DNA of 64,000 bases from Papillibacter cinnamivorans DSM 12816 (GTDB lineage: Bacteria; Bacillota; Clostridia; Oscillospirales; Oscillospiraceae). Below are positions 43,344 through 51,201 of this stretch, piece by piece. Every line of letters starts with the position of its first letter. Position 1 is the first letter of the stretch. A model generated the notes under the pieces. The model worked only from the letters and a program-made list of their open reading frames with translations. It did no database searches and had not been told where the DNA came from. The translations under genes and the position numbers were made by a program. The DNA lies in the NCBI RefSeq assembly GCF_900176335.1, contig NZ_FWXW01000003.1:186001-250000 (forward strand), read 5' to 3'.

Positions 43344-43880
43344 TTATTCCTTGGTGAAGTTCTTTTTGATATCCTCCGCCACTTCCGAGGCGGAATCCAC
43401 GATCCGGTTCACCGAGTCTTTGCCGAGATCTGGGCCGCGGAAATGATAGGTGCAGTCGAAAAACAGGCCGACGATCATAAGGGGCAGAGTGATCCAGAAG
43501 GTGAAGACCAGCAGGAAAACGAGGACGATCACGGGAATGGAGATGAGCACCTCTCCCTTGCGGATCACTTCAAAGTGATTGGATAGTCCCTTTTTCAGCA
43601 GATCGCCGATGGTCTTCCAAAAGTTGTCGGCCCGATGACAGTGACGGCGCTGCTCCTCCCGGGGCGGAGGAGCGGAGGTCTGCCCGCTCTGGGTCTCCTG
43701 CGCGGAAGAAGAGGTGTCGTACCGGCCGCCCTGCGCGGGTTCCTTCACCTTTCCCTTTTTCTCCAGATAGACCACCGCGTCCAGAAGATTGTCGCCGCAT
43801 GCCTCCAGGGCCTCCTTGGCCTCCGCGAAGCTGACGTTTGCATACTGCCTGAGTTTTTCCACCTGTTCCAGGGTTGCCAT
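43344..43880 (-). CDS. DUF4342 domain-containing membrane protein
   Basis: 178 residues. An N-terminal UBA-like helical module (VEKLRQYANVSFAEAKEALE, ACGDNLLDAVVYLEKKG) of the kind found in EF-Ts precedes a polar linker, then DUF4342 with one long hydrophobic stretch (VLISIPVIVLVFLLVFTFWI). Function unknown. It has its own promoter and AGGAGG site. Confidence 0.85.
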   Translation of the reverse strand: MATLEQVEKLRQYANVSFAEAKEALEACGDNLLDAVVYLEKKGKVKEPAQGGRYDTSSSAQETQSGQTSAPPPREEQRRHCHRADNFWKTIGDLLKKGLSNHFEVIRKGEVLISIPVIVLVFLLVFTFWITLPLMIVGLFFDCTYHFRGPDLGKDSVNRIVDSASEVAEDIKKNFTKE

Positions 43881-43912
43881 GCTTGAAAGCCTCCTTTGTA
43901 TTTGGTGCTTTC

Positions 43913-43940
43913 AATATAACAAAACAATCTTCAAATCCAA
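43913..43940 (-). promoter_or_regulatory. Promoter of the DUF4342 gene
   Basis: TTGGAT, 16 bp, TATATT on the minus strand, 33 bp upstream of the start codon. Confidence 0.5.
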
Positions 43941-43962
43941 TTGACGAAGGATTAAACCCGGA

Positions 43963-43988
43963 TTAAAAACCGGTAAAGAAACCGGTTT
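43963..43988 (-). terminator. Terminator of the malic enzyme gene
   Basis: AAACCGGT, TTCTTT, ACCGGTTT followed by TTAAT on the minus strand, an 8-bp perfect stem 15 bp after the malic enzyme stop. Confidence 0.65.
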
Positions 43989-44002
43989 GCCGCGCGGCAC
44001 GC

Positions 44003-45172
44003 CTATATTCTCGCCACACCCGTTTTTCTGGCGGCTTTGGCAACCGCCTCGGAAACGGCGGGGCAGACACGGGGATCGAAGGCCGCGGGCAGGATATACC
44101 CCGGCGCCAGCTTGTCCCCCACGAGGCCGGCCAGAGCAAAGGCCGCGGCAAGCTTCATCTCGTCGTTGATATCCCGGGCGCGCACATCCAGGGCGCCGCG
44201 GAAAATGCCCGGGAAAGCCAGGACGTTGTTGATCTGGTTGGGAAAATCGCTCCGGCCCGTCCCCACCACGGCGGCTCCCGCGTCATGGGCCAGGTCCGGC
44301 ATGATTTCGGGGACGGGATTCGCCATAGGAAACAGAATGGCCTTGGGCGCCATGGAACGGACCATTTCCCGGGTGACCGAGTCCGGCGCGGAAACGCCGA
44401 TGAACACATCCGCGCCCCGGAGAACCTCCGCCAGAGATCCGGTTTTCTTTTCCCGGTTCGTGAAGCGGGCCAGCTCCTCCTTGGCGGGATTGAGATCGGA
44501 CCGTCCCTCGTAAATCGCTCCGTGACGGTCGCAGAGGATCACATGGTTCAGACCCAGGGCCGTAAGGAGCCGGATGATGGCGACGCCCGCGGCGCCCGCC
44601 CCCTGGGTGACGACCTTGATATCTCCTATTTTCTTGTCCACAATCTTCAGAGCGTTGAGAAGGGCCGCGGCCACCACCACCGCCGTCCCGTGCTGGTCGT
44701 CGTGAAAAATTGGGATGTCGCAGCGTTCCTTCAGACGGCTCTCGATTTCAAAACAGCGGGGCGCGCTGATGTCTTCCAGGTTAATACCGCCGAAGCTTCC
44801 GGCGAGAAGAGAAACGGTCTCTACGATGGCGTCCGGATCCTTGGACCGGATGCAGAGGGGAACCGCGTTCACGCCGCCGAAAGCGTGAAACAGGACGCAC
44901 TTGCCCTCCATTACGGGCATCCCCGCCTCGGGGCCGATATCTCCCAGGCCCAGGACGGCCGTTCCGTCCGTAACGACGGCCACCGTGTTCCAGCGGCCGG
45001 TGAGCTCATAACTCTTGTCGGGGTCCTTCTGTATTTCCAGGCAGGGCTGGGCAACTCCCGGGGTATAGGCCAGCGACAGCTCTTCCTTGTTTGTCACCGG
45101 CATCTTGGGAACGATGTCCAGTTTTCCGCGCCACTCGTAATGCAGTTTCAGCGATTCCTTTGCATAGTCCAT
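44003..45172 (-). CDS. NAD-dependent malic enzyme
   Basis: A 389-residue short-form malic enzyme that oxidatively decarboxylates malate to pyruvate. Motifs: [47 protein letters not shown] (metal-binding Asp pair), [16 protein letters not shown] (nucleotide fold) and [18 protein letters not shown] precedes the ATG. A promoter with an overlapping palindrome lies upstream. Confidence 0.95.
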   Translation of the reverse strand: MDYAKESLKLHYEWRGKLDIVPKMPVTNKEELSLAYTPGVAQPCLEIQKDPDKSYELTGRWNTVAVVTDGTAVLGLGDIGPEAGMPVMEGKCVLFHAFGGVNAVPLCIRSKDPDAIVETVSLLAGSFGGINLEDISAPRCFEIESRLKERCDIPIFHDDQHGTAVVVAAALLNALKIVDKKIGDIKVVTQGAGAAGVAIIRLLTALGLNHVILCDRHGAIYEGRSDLNPAKEELARFTNREKKTGSLAEVLRGADVFIGVSAPDSVTREMVRSMAPKAILFPMANPVPEIMPDLAHDAGAAVVGTGRSDFPNQINNVLAFPGIFRGALDVRARDINDEMKLAAAFALAGLVGDKLAPGYILPAAFDPRVCPAVSEAVAKAARKTGVARI

Positions 45173-45220
45173 TCGGGGGGCCTCCCATTCCTATCCGTAG
45201 TATTTCTGCAGCGTGTAGTC

Positions 45221-45254
45221 ATTATATACCACTTCGCCTGTTTTGAAAACAGGC
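45221..45254 (-). promoter_or_regulatory. Malic enzyme promoter with palindromic operator candidate
   Basis: TTTTCA, 17 bp, TATAAT on the minus strand (45221-45249). A perfect 19-bp dyad, GCCTGTTTTGAAAACAGGC (45236-45254), overlaps the -35 region, the expected position for a repressor site. Confidence 0.6.
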
Positions 45255-45299
45255 AAGTGCAGGGGTCCGGAAGAGACTTGAAAAGATATTTTCGGCAGT

Positions 45300-46310
45300 T
45301 CAGCCCTGCCAGCGCTCCACACTGACGCCCGTGTAGTACCATTCCAGGATTTCCACATAGTTTTTCCCCTGGGAGGCCAGTACGTTAGCTCCGTACTGGC
45401 TCATGCCGACACCATGCCCGTACCCCGTGACAAAGAAGACCACCGAGCCGTCTTCCGTATCCACCCGAAAGTCTGCCGAGCGCAGGGAAAACAGAGAGCG
45501 GACAGCCGGGCCGGAAACCGTGACGCCGCCGATGTCCAGGGAAATCACATACCCCGCTTCCGAGCGGGTCTCGTTTTTAAACCAGCCGGAGAGGGAAGCG
45601 GAGAGATCAGCGTTTGGATATTCGGCCAAAAAGGCTTCCTTGAACCGGGAAACGGAAACTTCCACCCTGCTGTAATAATTGGGGACCGTGGCGTCGGTTT
45701 CCGGGGATTCCACGCTCTGGAGATAGGGCAGATCCTTTCCCCAGACGTTCACGGCCGCCTCCGTACGGCCTGCGGAGGAGGAGTGGAACACCGTGTCGAT
45801 GAGGGTCCCGTTGTAAAGCGCCACCATGCCGTCGGTTTCCGCCACCGCTTCCGTGATTTTTTCCCAGTACGCCGAGGCGTTTTCTCCCCAGGCCGCCGCT
45901 GCCGCCGCCTCGCCGATATACGCGGCGCAGCAGAGGGAGTCGGTGCACACGTCCGCCTCGGGGTGGGCGGAGCAGCCGTTTTGAATCCGGTAAAGAGTAT
46001 AGGTCCTGGCTGCCACCGCCTGAGCCTTCAGGGCCTCCGGCTCAAAGGAGGCGGGCATTTCCGCCGCCAGGACGCCCCTCAGATATTGGTCCATGGGCAT
46101 GACGGTTACGCTGCCCTCCTCCAACACCCGCACCGCGATGCCCGCGTCGACGGTCTTTGCGGACGAATACGTTATCCGCGGGGACGGCGCGGATAAAAAG
46201 GATACCCCCGGCGAAACGGCGGGCGAAGCCGGCAGGCCCGACACCGAAATGAGAGGCATGGAAAAGGTAAAAAGCAGCAGCAGCACGGAAATCACAAAGG
46301 TCTGTTTCAT
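45300..46310 (-). CDS. spoIID: Stage II sporulation protein D
   Basis: A 336-residue lytic transglycosylase of the engulfment machine. An N-terminal membrane helix (FVISVLLLLFTFSMPLISV) precedes the SpoIID domain with YLRGVLAAEMPASF (catalytic Glu), EALKAQAVAARTYTLYR, SSAGRTEAAVNVWG and YGHGVGMSQYGANV. It acts with SpoIIM and with SpoIIP (13180-14382) on septal peptidoglycan. GGGAGAA precedes the ATG. No confident sigma-E site was found upstream. Confidence 0.94.
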   Translation of the reverse strand: MKQTFVISVLLLLFTFSMPLISVSGLPASPAVSPGVSFLSAPSPRITYSSAKTVDAGIAVRVLEEGSVTVMPMDQYLRGVLAAEMPASFEPEALKAQAVAARTYTLYRIQNGCSAHPEADVCTDSLCCAAYIGEAAAAAAWGENASAYWEKITEAVAETDGMVALYNGTLIDTVFHSSSAGRTEAAVNVWGKDLPYLQSVESPETDATVPNYYSRVEVSVSRFKEAFLAEYPNADLSASLSGWFKNETRSEAGYVISLDIGGVTVSGPAVRSLFSLRSADFRVDTEDGSVVFFVTGYGHGVGMSQYGANVLASQGKNYVEILEWYYTGVSVERWQG

Positions 46311-46576
46311 GGTGTTCTCCCTATGACGCGCGGCGCCGGCCCGGATACTCTTTTCTGTTTCCCATCAAACGGGAAGAACATGTTTTCGGGCTTCGCGGCA
46401 CCGTCCGATTCAGCTATCGCACTATTTTTTATCACGAGGCATAATGCAGGATTCGTCCCGAAATGTTGCAATAAAAAGCAAAGTTTTTCCTTCCCCTCAC
46501 TGTTCATATTTACTGAAACGTCTCTTCAAAGATTAATAAAATAAACTAAAACCTTTGATTTTTCAAAGGATTTAGA

Positions 46577-46605
46577 TTGACTCGCCGGAGGGAAGAGAAT
46601 ATAAT
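46577..46605 (+). promoter_or_regulatory. Sigma-A promoter of the citrate synthase gene
   Basis: TTGACT, 17 bp, TATAAT, 34 bp upstream of the start codon. The rest of the 46311-46639 gap shows nothing else identifiable. Confidence 0.85.
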
Positions 46606-46639
46606 AGGGAAAATCTGATCTGGGAGGAGGCTGCGGATC

Positions 46640-48010
46640 ATGCAAGACGACCTTCTGCTGAATTCCGATGCGTTCATCGGAAGCCTTTGCGATGAGTTCT
46701 GCAAGCACAATTACATCGATCCAACCTATTATGATAAATTCGACGTCAAACGCGGGCTGCGAAACGCGGACGGCACGGGCGTCATGGCGGGTCTGACTCA
46801 GATCGGCAACGTCCAGGGCTACGTGGTGCAGGATGGAGAGCGCGTCCCCAGAGAGGGCCGTCTCATCTACCGGGGCATCAACGTGGAGGACCTCATCGAC
46901 GGATTTGTCTCGGAAAAGCGGTTCGGGTTCGAGGAGACCGCGTACCTGCTGCTTTTCGGCGCCCTTCCCAACCGCTCCCAGCTGGAGCAGTTCACCCGCC
47001 TCATCGCCCAGTGCCGCACCCTGCCGGCTTCTTTCACCGAGGACATGATCATCAAGGCGCCGAGCCCGGATGTCATGAATAAGCTGGCGCGGTCCGTTCT
47101 GGCTTTATATTCCTACGACCCGCGCCCGGAGGACGGATCTTTGGAAAATCTACTGCGGCAGTCTCTGGAGCTCATCGCCCGGGTGCCCACCATCGTGGCC
47201 CACGCCTACGCCGTCAAGAGGCATTACTACGACAATCAGAGCCTGTACCTGCACCGGCCCCAGGAGGATATGTCCTCGGCGGAAAACTTCCTGTATTCCG
47301 TACGCCGGGACAACGCCTTCACAGAGGATGAGGCTCGGCTTCTGGACCTGTGCCTGGTGCTCCACGCAGAGCACGGCGGCGGCAACAACTCCGCATTTGC
47401 CTGCCGCGTCCTTTCCTCCTCGGGAACGGACACCTATTCCTCCATCGCGGCGGCCGTCGGCTCCCTGAAAGGGCCCAGGCACGGCGGCGCCAACAAAAAG
47501 GTGATGGAAATGTTCGGCTGCATCGAGGAAACGGTGCGGGACTGGAAGGACGACGACGAGATCAAGGCCTGCCTTGAGGAGATCATAAACGGCCGGCTGG
47601 GAGACGGAAGCGGGCTGATTTACGGCATGGGACACGCCATTTACACGCTGTCGGATCCACGGGCCGTGATCCTCAAGCGGTTTGCCCGGTCGCTGGCGGC
47701 AAAAAAAGGAATGAGCGAGGAGTTCGATCTCTTTGAAACGGTGGAGAGGCTCTCCCCGGAGGTATTCCTGTCCGTGAAGGGCGAGACCAAAACCATGTGT
47801 GCCAATATTGATATGTATTCGGGACTTGTCTATAAAATGATGAATATCCCCATGGATTTATACACGCCCCTGTTTGCCATCGCGAGAATCGTCGGCTGGT
47901 GCGCCCACAGGATCGAGGAAATCCACAATCCGGGCAACCGAATCATGCGGCCCGCCTACAAGGCGGTGGCTCCCACCCGGCCTTTCGTGCCCATGGACAG
48001 AAGAATATAG
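46640..48010 (+). CDS. Citrate/2-methylcitrate synthase
   Basis: 456 residues. It condenses acetyl-CoA (or propionyl-CoA) with oxaloacetate. Motifs: LIYRGINVEDLIDGF, LHAEHGGGNNSAFACR, GPRHGGANKKVMEM, GMGHAIYTLSDPRA (catalytic His region) and IVGWCAHRIEEIHN. It has its own promoter and terminator. No other TCA-cycle gene is adjacent, so it probably feeds glutamate synthesis. Confidence 0.93.
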   Translation: MQDDLLLNSDAFIGSLCDEFCKHNYIDPTYYDKFDVKRGLRNADGTGVMAGLTQIGNVQGYVVQDGERVPREGRLIYRGINVEDLIDGFVSEKRFGFEETAYLLLFGALPNRSQLEQFTRLIAQCRTLPASFTEDMIIKAPSPDVMNKLARSVLALYSYDPRPEDGSLENLLRQSLELIARVPTIVAHAYAVKRHYYDNQSLYLHRPQEDMSSAENFLYSVRRDNAFTEDEARLLDLCLVLHAEHGGGNNSAFACRVLSSSGTDTYSSIAAAVGSLKGPRHGGANKKVMEMFGCIEETVRDWKDDDEIKACLEEIINGRLGDGSGLIYGMGHAIYTLSDPRAVILKRFARSLAAKKGMSEEFDLFETVERLSPEVFLSVKGETKTMCANIDMYSGLVYKMMNIPMDLYTPLFAIARIVGWCAHRIEEIHNPGNRIMRPAYKAVAPTRPFVPMDRRI

Positions 48011-48024
48011 CTTCAGTATGAAAG

Positions 48025-48056
48025 AACCCCCCGCATAAAATATGCGGGGGGTTTTA
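48025..48056 (+). terminator. Terminator of the citrate synthase gene
   Basis: AACCCCCCGCATA, AAA, TATGCGGGGGGTT followed by TTAAAAT. A 13-bp stem begins 15 bp after the stop. Confidence 0.9.
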
Positions 48057-48083
48057 AAATACATTGTTTGTTGGTTTTCAATT

Positions 48084-48290
48084 GTGGTATAATAGCCGCA
48101 AAGCGTCTATTATACCGGGCTTGACGGCGCGGTTTGCTCCCGCCCTTCGGACGGAACCGCAAACGATGCCATATACCACGATACGCTCCGCGTTTGTGGC
48201 ATAACAGCCGCAAAGCGTCCATTACACCGGGCTTGACGGCGCGTCCGCCTCGCACCTCAAGGCGAAACCGGCGGCGATGCTGTTATTTCA
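48084..48290 (+). repeat. Tandem pair of structured units of about 100 nt
   Basis: Two related units (48084-48182 and 48193-48290) share AGCCGCAAAGCGTC, then ATTA, then ACCGGGCTTGACGGCGCG, and a later CGATGC. In unit 1 an outer stem GTGGTATA/TATACCAC and an inner GGTTTGC/GCAAACG close the structure. In unit 2 the corresponding stems are ATAACAG/CTGTTAT and CCGCC/GGCGG. Different sequences thus keep the same pairings. The pair lies between the citrate synthase terminator and a membrane protein gene. It could be a regulatory leader or an interspersed repeat. No gene lies in 48011-48327. Confidence 0.65.
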
Positions 48291-48327
48291 CCGTTACATT
48301 CAACCTCGCAAAGAAAAGAGGACTAGC

Positions 48328-49110
48328 ATGAGGAACTATCAGCTGCTGCCCGTTTTTCCAATCGCCGCGGGCATCGCAGGCGCCATACTCCGGCATTTTG
48401 AGCTTCTGCGGGCTTTTGAACCGGACACCGGCCTCGCCGTGCCCGGTCATCCCCTTTCGGCCGCCATGATCCTGCTCTCTATGGCAGCGGCGGCCGTACT
48501 GCTGCTTTTCACACTGAAAATGCGCATCCTGCCTATTAAGGGCGGATACCGGGAAGCCTTCCGCATCGACGGGCCCGCCCTTGCCGCGGTCCTGGTCGCC
48601 TCCTGCTTCCTGCTGCTTTTTTACGGCGCGTCCGAAGTCGTGGCTTTTGCGCGGGATGTTCCCCATCTCGTCTCCCACCTTTTACTTGCCGGACTTATCA
48701 TCTGGGCGGGCATTTCCATGCTGTTCACCATTCAGAGCAGCTTTCGGGGCGGGCAGAGGGAGGCATTCGGCCTTGAAACGCTGGTTCCCGTCTTCTTTTC
48801 CTGCTTCTGGCTGATCCTATCCTACCGGGACCGGGCGGCTGACCCCGTGATTCTGGATTATATCTACGAGCTACTGGCCATTATCCTGTTTGTTCTGACA
48901 CTTTACTTCATGGCCGGATTTGCCTTCGGAAAACCGAAGGTACACAGGGTCTCCTTCACGGCCATGCTGGGCGTTTATTTTTCCATCGTGACAATCGCGG
49001 ACGCCCACAGCCTTGGAAAAACCGCGGCTTTTGCCGGAATCGCGCTGTACGAAGCGGCCAACGCTTTTATCCTGATGAAGAACATTCGGTTCAAGTCCGG
49101 ACAGCCCTGA
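48328..49110 (+). CDS. Polytopic membrane protein of unknown function
   Basis: 260 residues with about seven hydrophobic helices and short polar loops (for example LLSMAAAAVLLLFTLKM, ALAAVLVASCFLLLFYGA, ELLAIILFVLTLYFMAGF). No catalytic or transport signature is recognised. AGAGGA precedes the ATG at 48328. An earlier in-frame ATG at 48277 lacks a site. Preceded by a tandem structured repeat and followed by element C. Confidence 0.75.
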   Translation: MRNYQLLPVFPIAAGIAGAILRHFELLRAFEPDTGLAVPGHPLSAAMILLSMAAAAVLLLFTLKMRILPIKGGYREAFRIDGPALAAVLVASCFLLLFYGASEVVAFARDVPHLVSHLLLAGLIIWAGISMLFTIQSSFRGGQREAFGLETLVPVFFSCFWLILSYRDRAADPVILDYIYELLAIILFVLTLYFMAGFAFGKPKVHRVSFTAMLGVYFSIVTIADAHSLGKTAAFAGIALYEAANAFILMKNIRFKSGQP

Positions 49111-49149
49111 AAACGCAAATTCGAAATCTCATCTGCACAATATAAAAGT

Positions 49150-49183
49150 AAAGAGCCGTCCCGCACAGCGAAGACGGCTCTTT
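49150..49183 (+). terminator. Left terminator hairpin of element C
   Basis: AAAGAGCCGTC with GACGGCTCTTT, an 11-bp stem ending in TTT, 40 bp after the membrane protein stop. Confidence 0.7.
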
Positions 49184-49386
49184 CAACCGCCGAAAGGCTT
49201 TGCCATTCGGCGGAGCAACGGGAGAAGGATCGCGTTTTTGAGAAAACGCGCAAAGTGTGCCTTGCGGAAAGTGAATTCCCGCAAGGCACCTGGATTTCAT
49301 CTTTTTCAGATTTTGGTCACGGAACGCAACACAAAATCTGAAAAAGCTTTTCGCCAGCGGCGAAAAGTACGAAAAGTTTTTGGAGA

Positions 49387-49427
49387 AATAAAGAGCCGTC
49401 CCGCACAGCGAAGACGGCTCCCTTTTT
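49387..49427 (-). terminator. Right terminator hairpin of element C
   Basis: GAGCCGTC with GACGGCTC followed by TTTATTT on the minus strand. It serves the SPFH gene ending at 49434. Its stem and loop are identical to the left copy. Confidence 0.75.
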
Positions 49428-49433
49428 CTGTTA

Positions 49434-50390
49434 TTAGGCTTTGGGCGGTTTGGGCGGCTCCGCTTTAACATCCGGTTCGATGAGGGCTTTGACGCCGGCG
49501 GCGAGGCCCGCGAGCCCCTGGATTTCCGAGGGAATAATAATCTTGGTCGCCTTTCCGTTGGCCGCTGCGGCAAAAGCCTCCAGCGACTTGATTTTAACCA
49601 CCTGATCGTTGGGGTTGGATTCGTTGAGCAGCTTCAGGGAATCGGCCAGGGCCTTCTGGACCTTCAGGATTGCCTCGGCTTCGCCTTCCGCCTCCAAAAT
49701 TCTCGCCTGCTTTGCGGCGTTTGCCCGCAGGATGGCGGCCTGCTGATCGCCCTCCGCCACCAGGATCTGAGAGGCCTTCGTGCCTTCCGCCTGAAGAATG
49801 GACTGGCGGCGCTCCCGTTCGGCCTTCATCTGCTTCTCCATGGAATCCTGGATCTCACGCGGCGGGATGATGTTTTTGAGCTCGACACGGTTTACCTTGA
49901 TCCCCCAGGGGTCCGTCGCCTCGTCCAGGATGGTCCTCATCTGGGTATTGATGATGTCCCGGGAGGTAAGGGTCTGGTCCAGCTCCAGGTCGCCGATGAT
50001 GTTACGCAGGGTGGTGGCGGAAAGATTCTCGATGGCGGAAAGCGGATGCTCCACGCCGTAGGTATACAGCTTCGGGTCGGTGATCTGAAAATACAGGACC
50101 GTGTCGATCTGCATGGTGACGTTGTCCTCGGTGATCACGGGCTGGGGCGGGAAGTCGATGACCTGCTCCTTCAGGGATACCACCTTTGCCACCCGCTCGA
50201 TGAAGGGGATCTTGAAGTGGAGCCCCACTTCCCACACGGTGGAAAACGCACCCAGGCGCTCCATTACAAAGGCCTTGGACTGCTGCACGATGAATACGTT
50301 CTTCACCACAATCACGAGCACCACGACGATGAGAATGATCCATCCGGCAATGCTACCTACCGCGCTGAAAAAGGTTCCGGGAAAAAACAT
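49434..50390 (-). CDS. SPFH/Band 7 (stomatin-like) membrane protein
   Basis: 318 residues. An N-terminal membrane helix (AGWIILIVVVLVIVVKNVF) precedes the band 7 domain (QQSKAFVMERLGAFSTVWEV, ATTLRNIIGDLELDQTLTSR) and a coiled-coil (EKQMKAERERRQSILQAEG). A proline-rich C-terminus ends the protein. Such proteins form oligomeric membrane platforms and pair with NfeD. Here nfeD is directly upstream on the same strand. Confidence 0.94.
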   Translation of the reverse strand: MFFPGTFFSAVGSIAGWIILIVVVLVIVVKNVFIVQQSKAFVMERLGAFSTVWEVGLHFKIPFIERVAKVVSLKEQVIDFPPQPVITEDNVTMQIDTVLYFQITDPKLYTYGVEHPLSAIENLSATTLRNIIGDLELDQTLTSRDIINTQMRTILDEATDPWGIKVNRVELKNIIPPREIQDSMEKQMKAERERRQSILQAEGTKASQILVAEGDQQAAILRANAAKQARILEAEGEAEAILKVQKALADSLKLLNESNPNDQVVKIKSLEAFAAAANGKATKIIIPSEIQGLAGLAAGVKALIEPDVKAEPPKPPKA

Positions 50391-50441
50391 AACTTACCTC
50401 CTTTATTGTTGCCGGGCACAGGCGCCCGAGGCATATCCGGG

Positions 50442-50888
50442 CTATACTCCCGCTTCCACCGGGGCAGCGGCCCTGATTACAAATACTTTGACTCCCTCGA
50501 TCCTGGTCACGTTCACCCTTGTATCCACAGGGAATATTTCGTCCCCCTCGGAACGCGCCGTCCACAGAACGCCGCCGATGGACACCATCCCGGTGGCTTT
50601 GAGGTTGTCGATGGTCTCGGTGACAATCCCCGTTTTCCCGATGACCCTGTCGGCATTGGTGCGAGTCTTTTTCGGGGACAGATATTTTTTGGCCAGCGGC
50701 CTGGTAAACAAAAGGGTGACGGCGGAAACCGCGAAAAACAGGACGACCTGCAGCGGAAGGCCCGCTCCCAGGGCGGCGGCAATCATAGCCGCCACGGAGC
50801 CGATGGCAAACCAGATGGAGGTCAGACCCACGGTCAATCCCTCTATAACGGCAAACACAATGATGCCAATCAGCCAGAATCCCGTCAA
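50442..50888 (-). CDS. NfeD-family membrane protein
   Basis: 148 residues with about three to four helices (WLIGIIVFAVIEGLTVGL, SIWFAIGSVAAMIAAALGAG, VLFFAVSAVTLLF) and a C-terminal OB-fold domain (ADRVIGKTGIVTETIDNL, VSIGGVLWTARSEGDEI). It partners the stomatin-like protein 51 bp downstream. The start appears to be TTG, with AAAGGA about 10 nt upstream. Confidence 0.9.
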   Translation of the reverse strand: MTGFWLIGIIVFAVIEGLTVGLTSIWFAIGSVAAMIAAALGAGLPLQVVLFFAVSAVTLLFTRPLAKKYLSPKKTRTNADRVIGKTGIVTETIDNLKATGMVSIGGVLWTARSEGDEIFPVDTRVNVTRIEGVKVFVIRAAAPVEAGV

Positions 50889-51201
50889 ATCAAATCATTC
50901 CTTTCTGTGGCGCCGGGCGGGCGCCCGCCGCGGGAGGCGGCATACGCTAGTATTCCATGAATCGGCGGCGATTATCGTATCGCGCTTTGTTCGCAGCCGC
51001 GCAAGGCGGGGACGATATAAAACAAAGCTTTTTTCATAACGAAATGACTATACGCTATATAATAGCCGCAAACTACCATGTAGTTATTATATCATATCAT
51101 TTTTCAAAGCGCTATCCATTGTTTGGGAGGCGGCGGAGGGTAAAATTTACGTAAGGAATTTACCGGGGAGCCGTCTTACGCAGTTAAAAGGAGTATTCAA
51201 A
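50889..51201. other. Intergenic region with hairpins
   Basis: This gap between divergent genes holds no credible reading frame. At 51056-51098 a hairpin (ATATAATA with TATTATAT, inner ACTAC with GTAGT) contains TATAATAGCCGCAAA, shared exactly with the structured unit at 48089-48103. A second stretch near 50970-51013 (CAGCCGCGCAAGGCGGGGACGAT) looks distantly similar. A TATAAT at 51058-51063 could be a -10 box for the downstream gene, but no good -35 was found. Confidence 0.4.

Larger units (their letters stand above)
49149..49427. repeat. Structured intergenic element bracketed by identical terminator copies (element C)
   Basis: The 32 bp at 49149-49180 are repeated exactly at 49389-49420, 240 bp away. 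Each copy forms a GAGCCGTC/GACGGCTC terminator hairpin. The core between them folds into CCGCCGAA/TTCGGCGG (49187-49213), CGCGTTTT/AAAACGCG (49231-49250), TGCCTTGCGG/CCGCAAGGCA (49258-49288), a perfect 14-bp stem (49302-49315 with 49332-49345) with loop GTCACGGAACGCAAC, and CTTTTCGCC/GGCGAAAAG (49347-49367). It matches element B at 16523-16790 in order, loops and spacing. No gene lies in 49111-49433. Confidence 0.88.

Noticed and set aside
48084-48290. CRISPR-like or satellite repeat
   Set aside because: Only two units, with internal sequence differences and no short uniform repeats and spacers. They are better described as a tandem structured unit.
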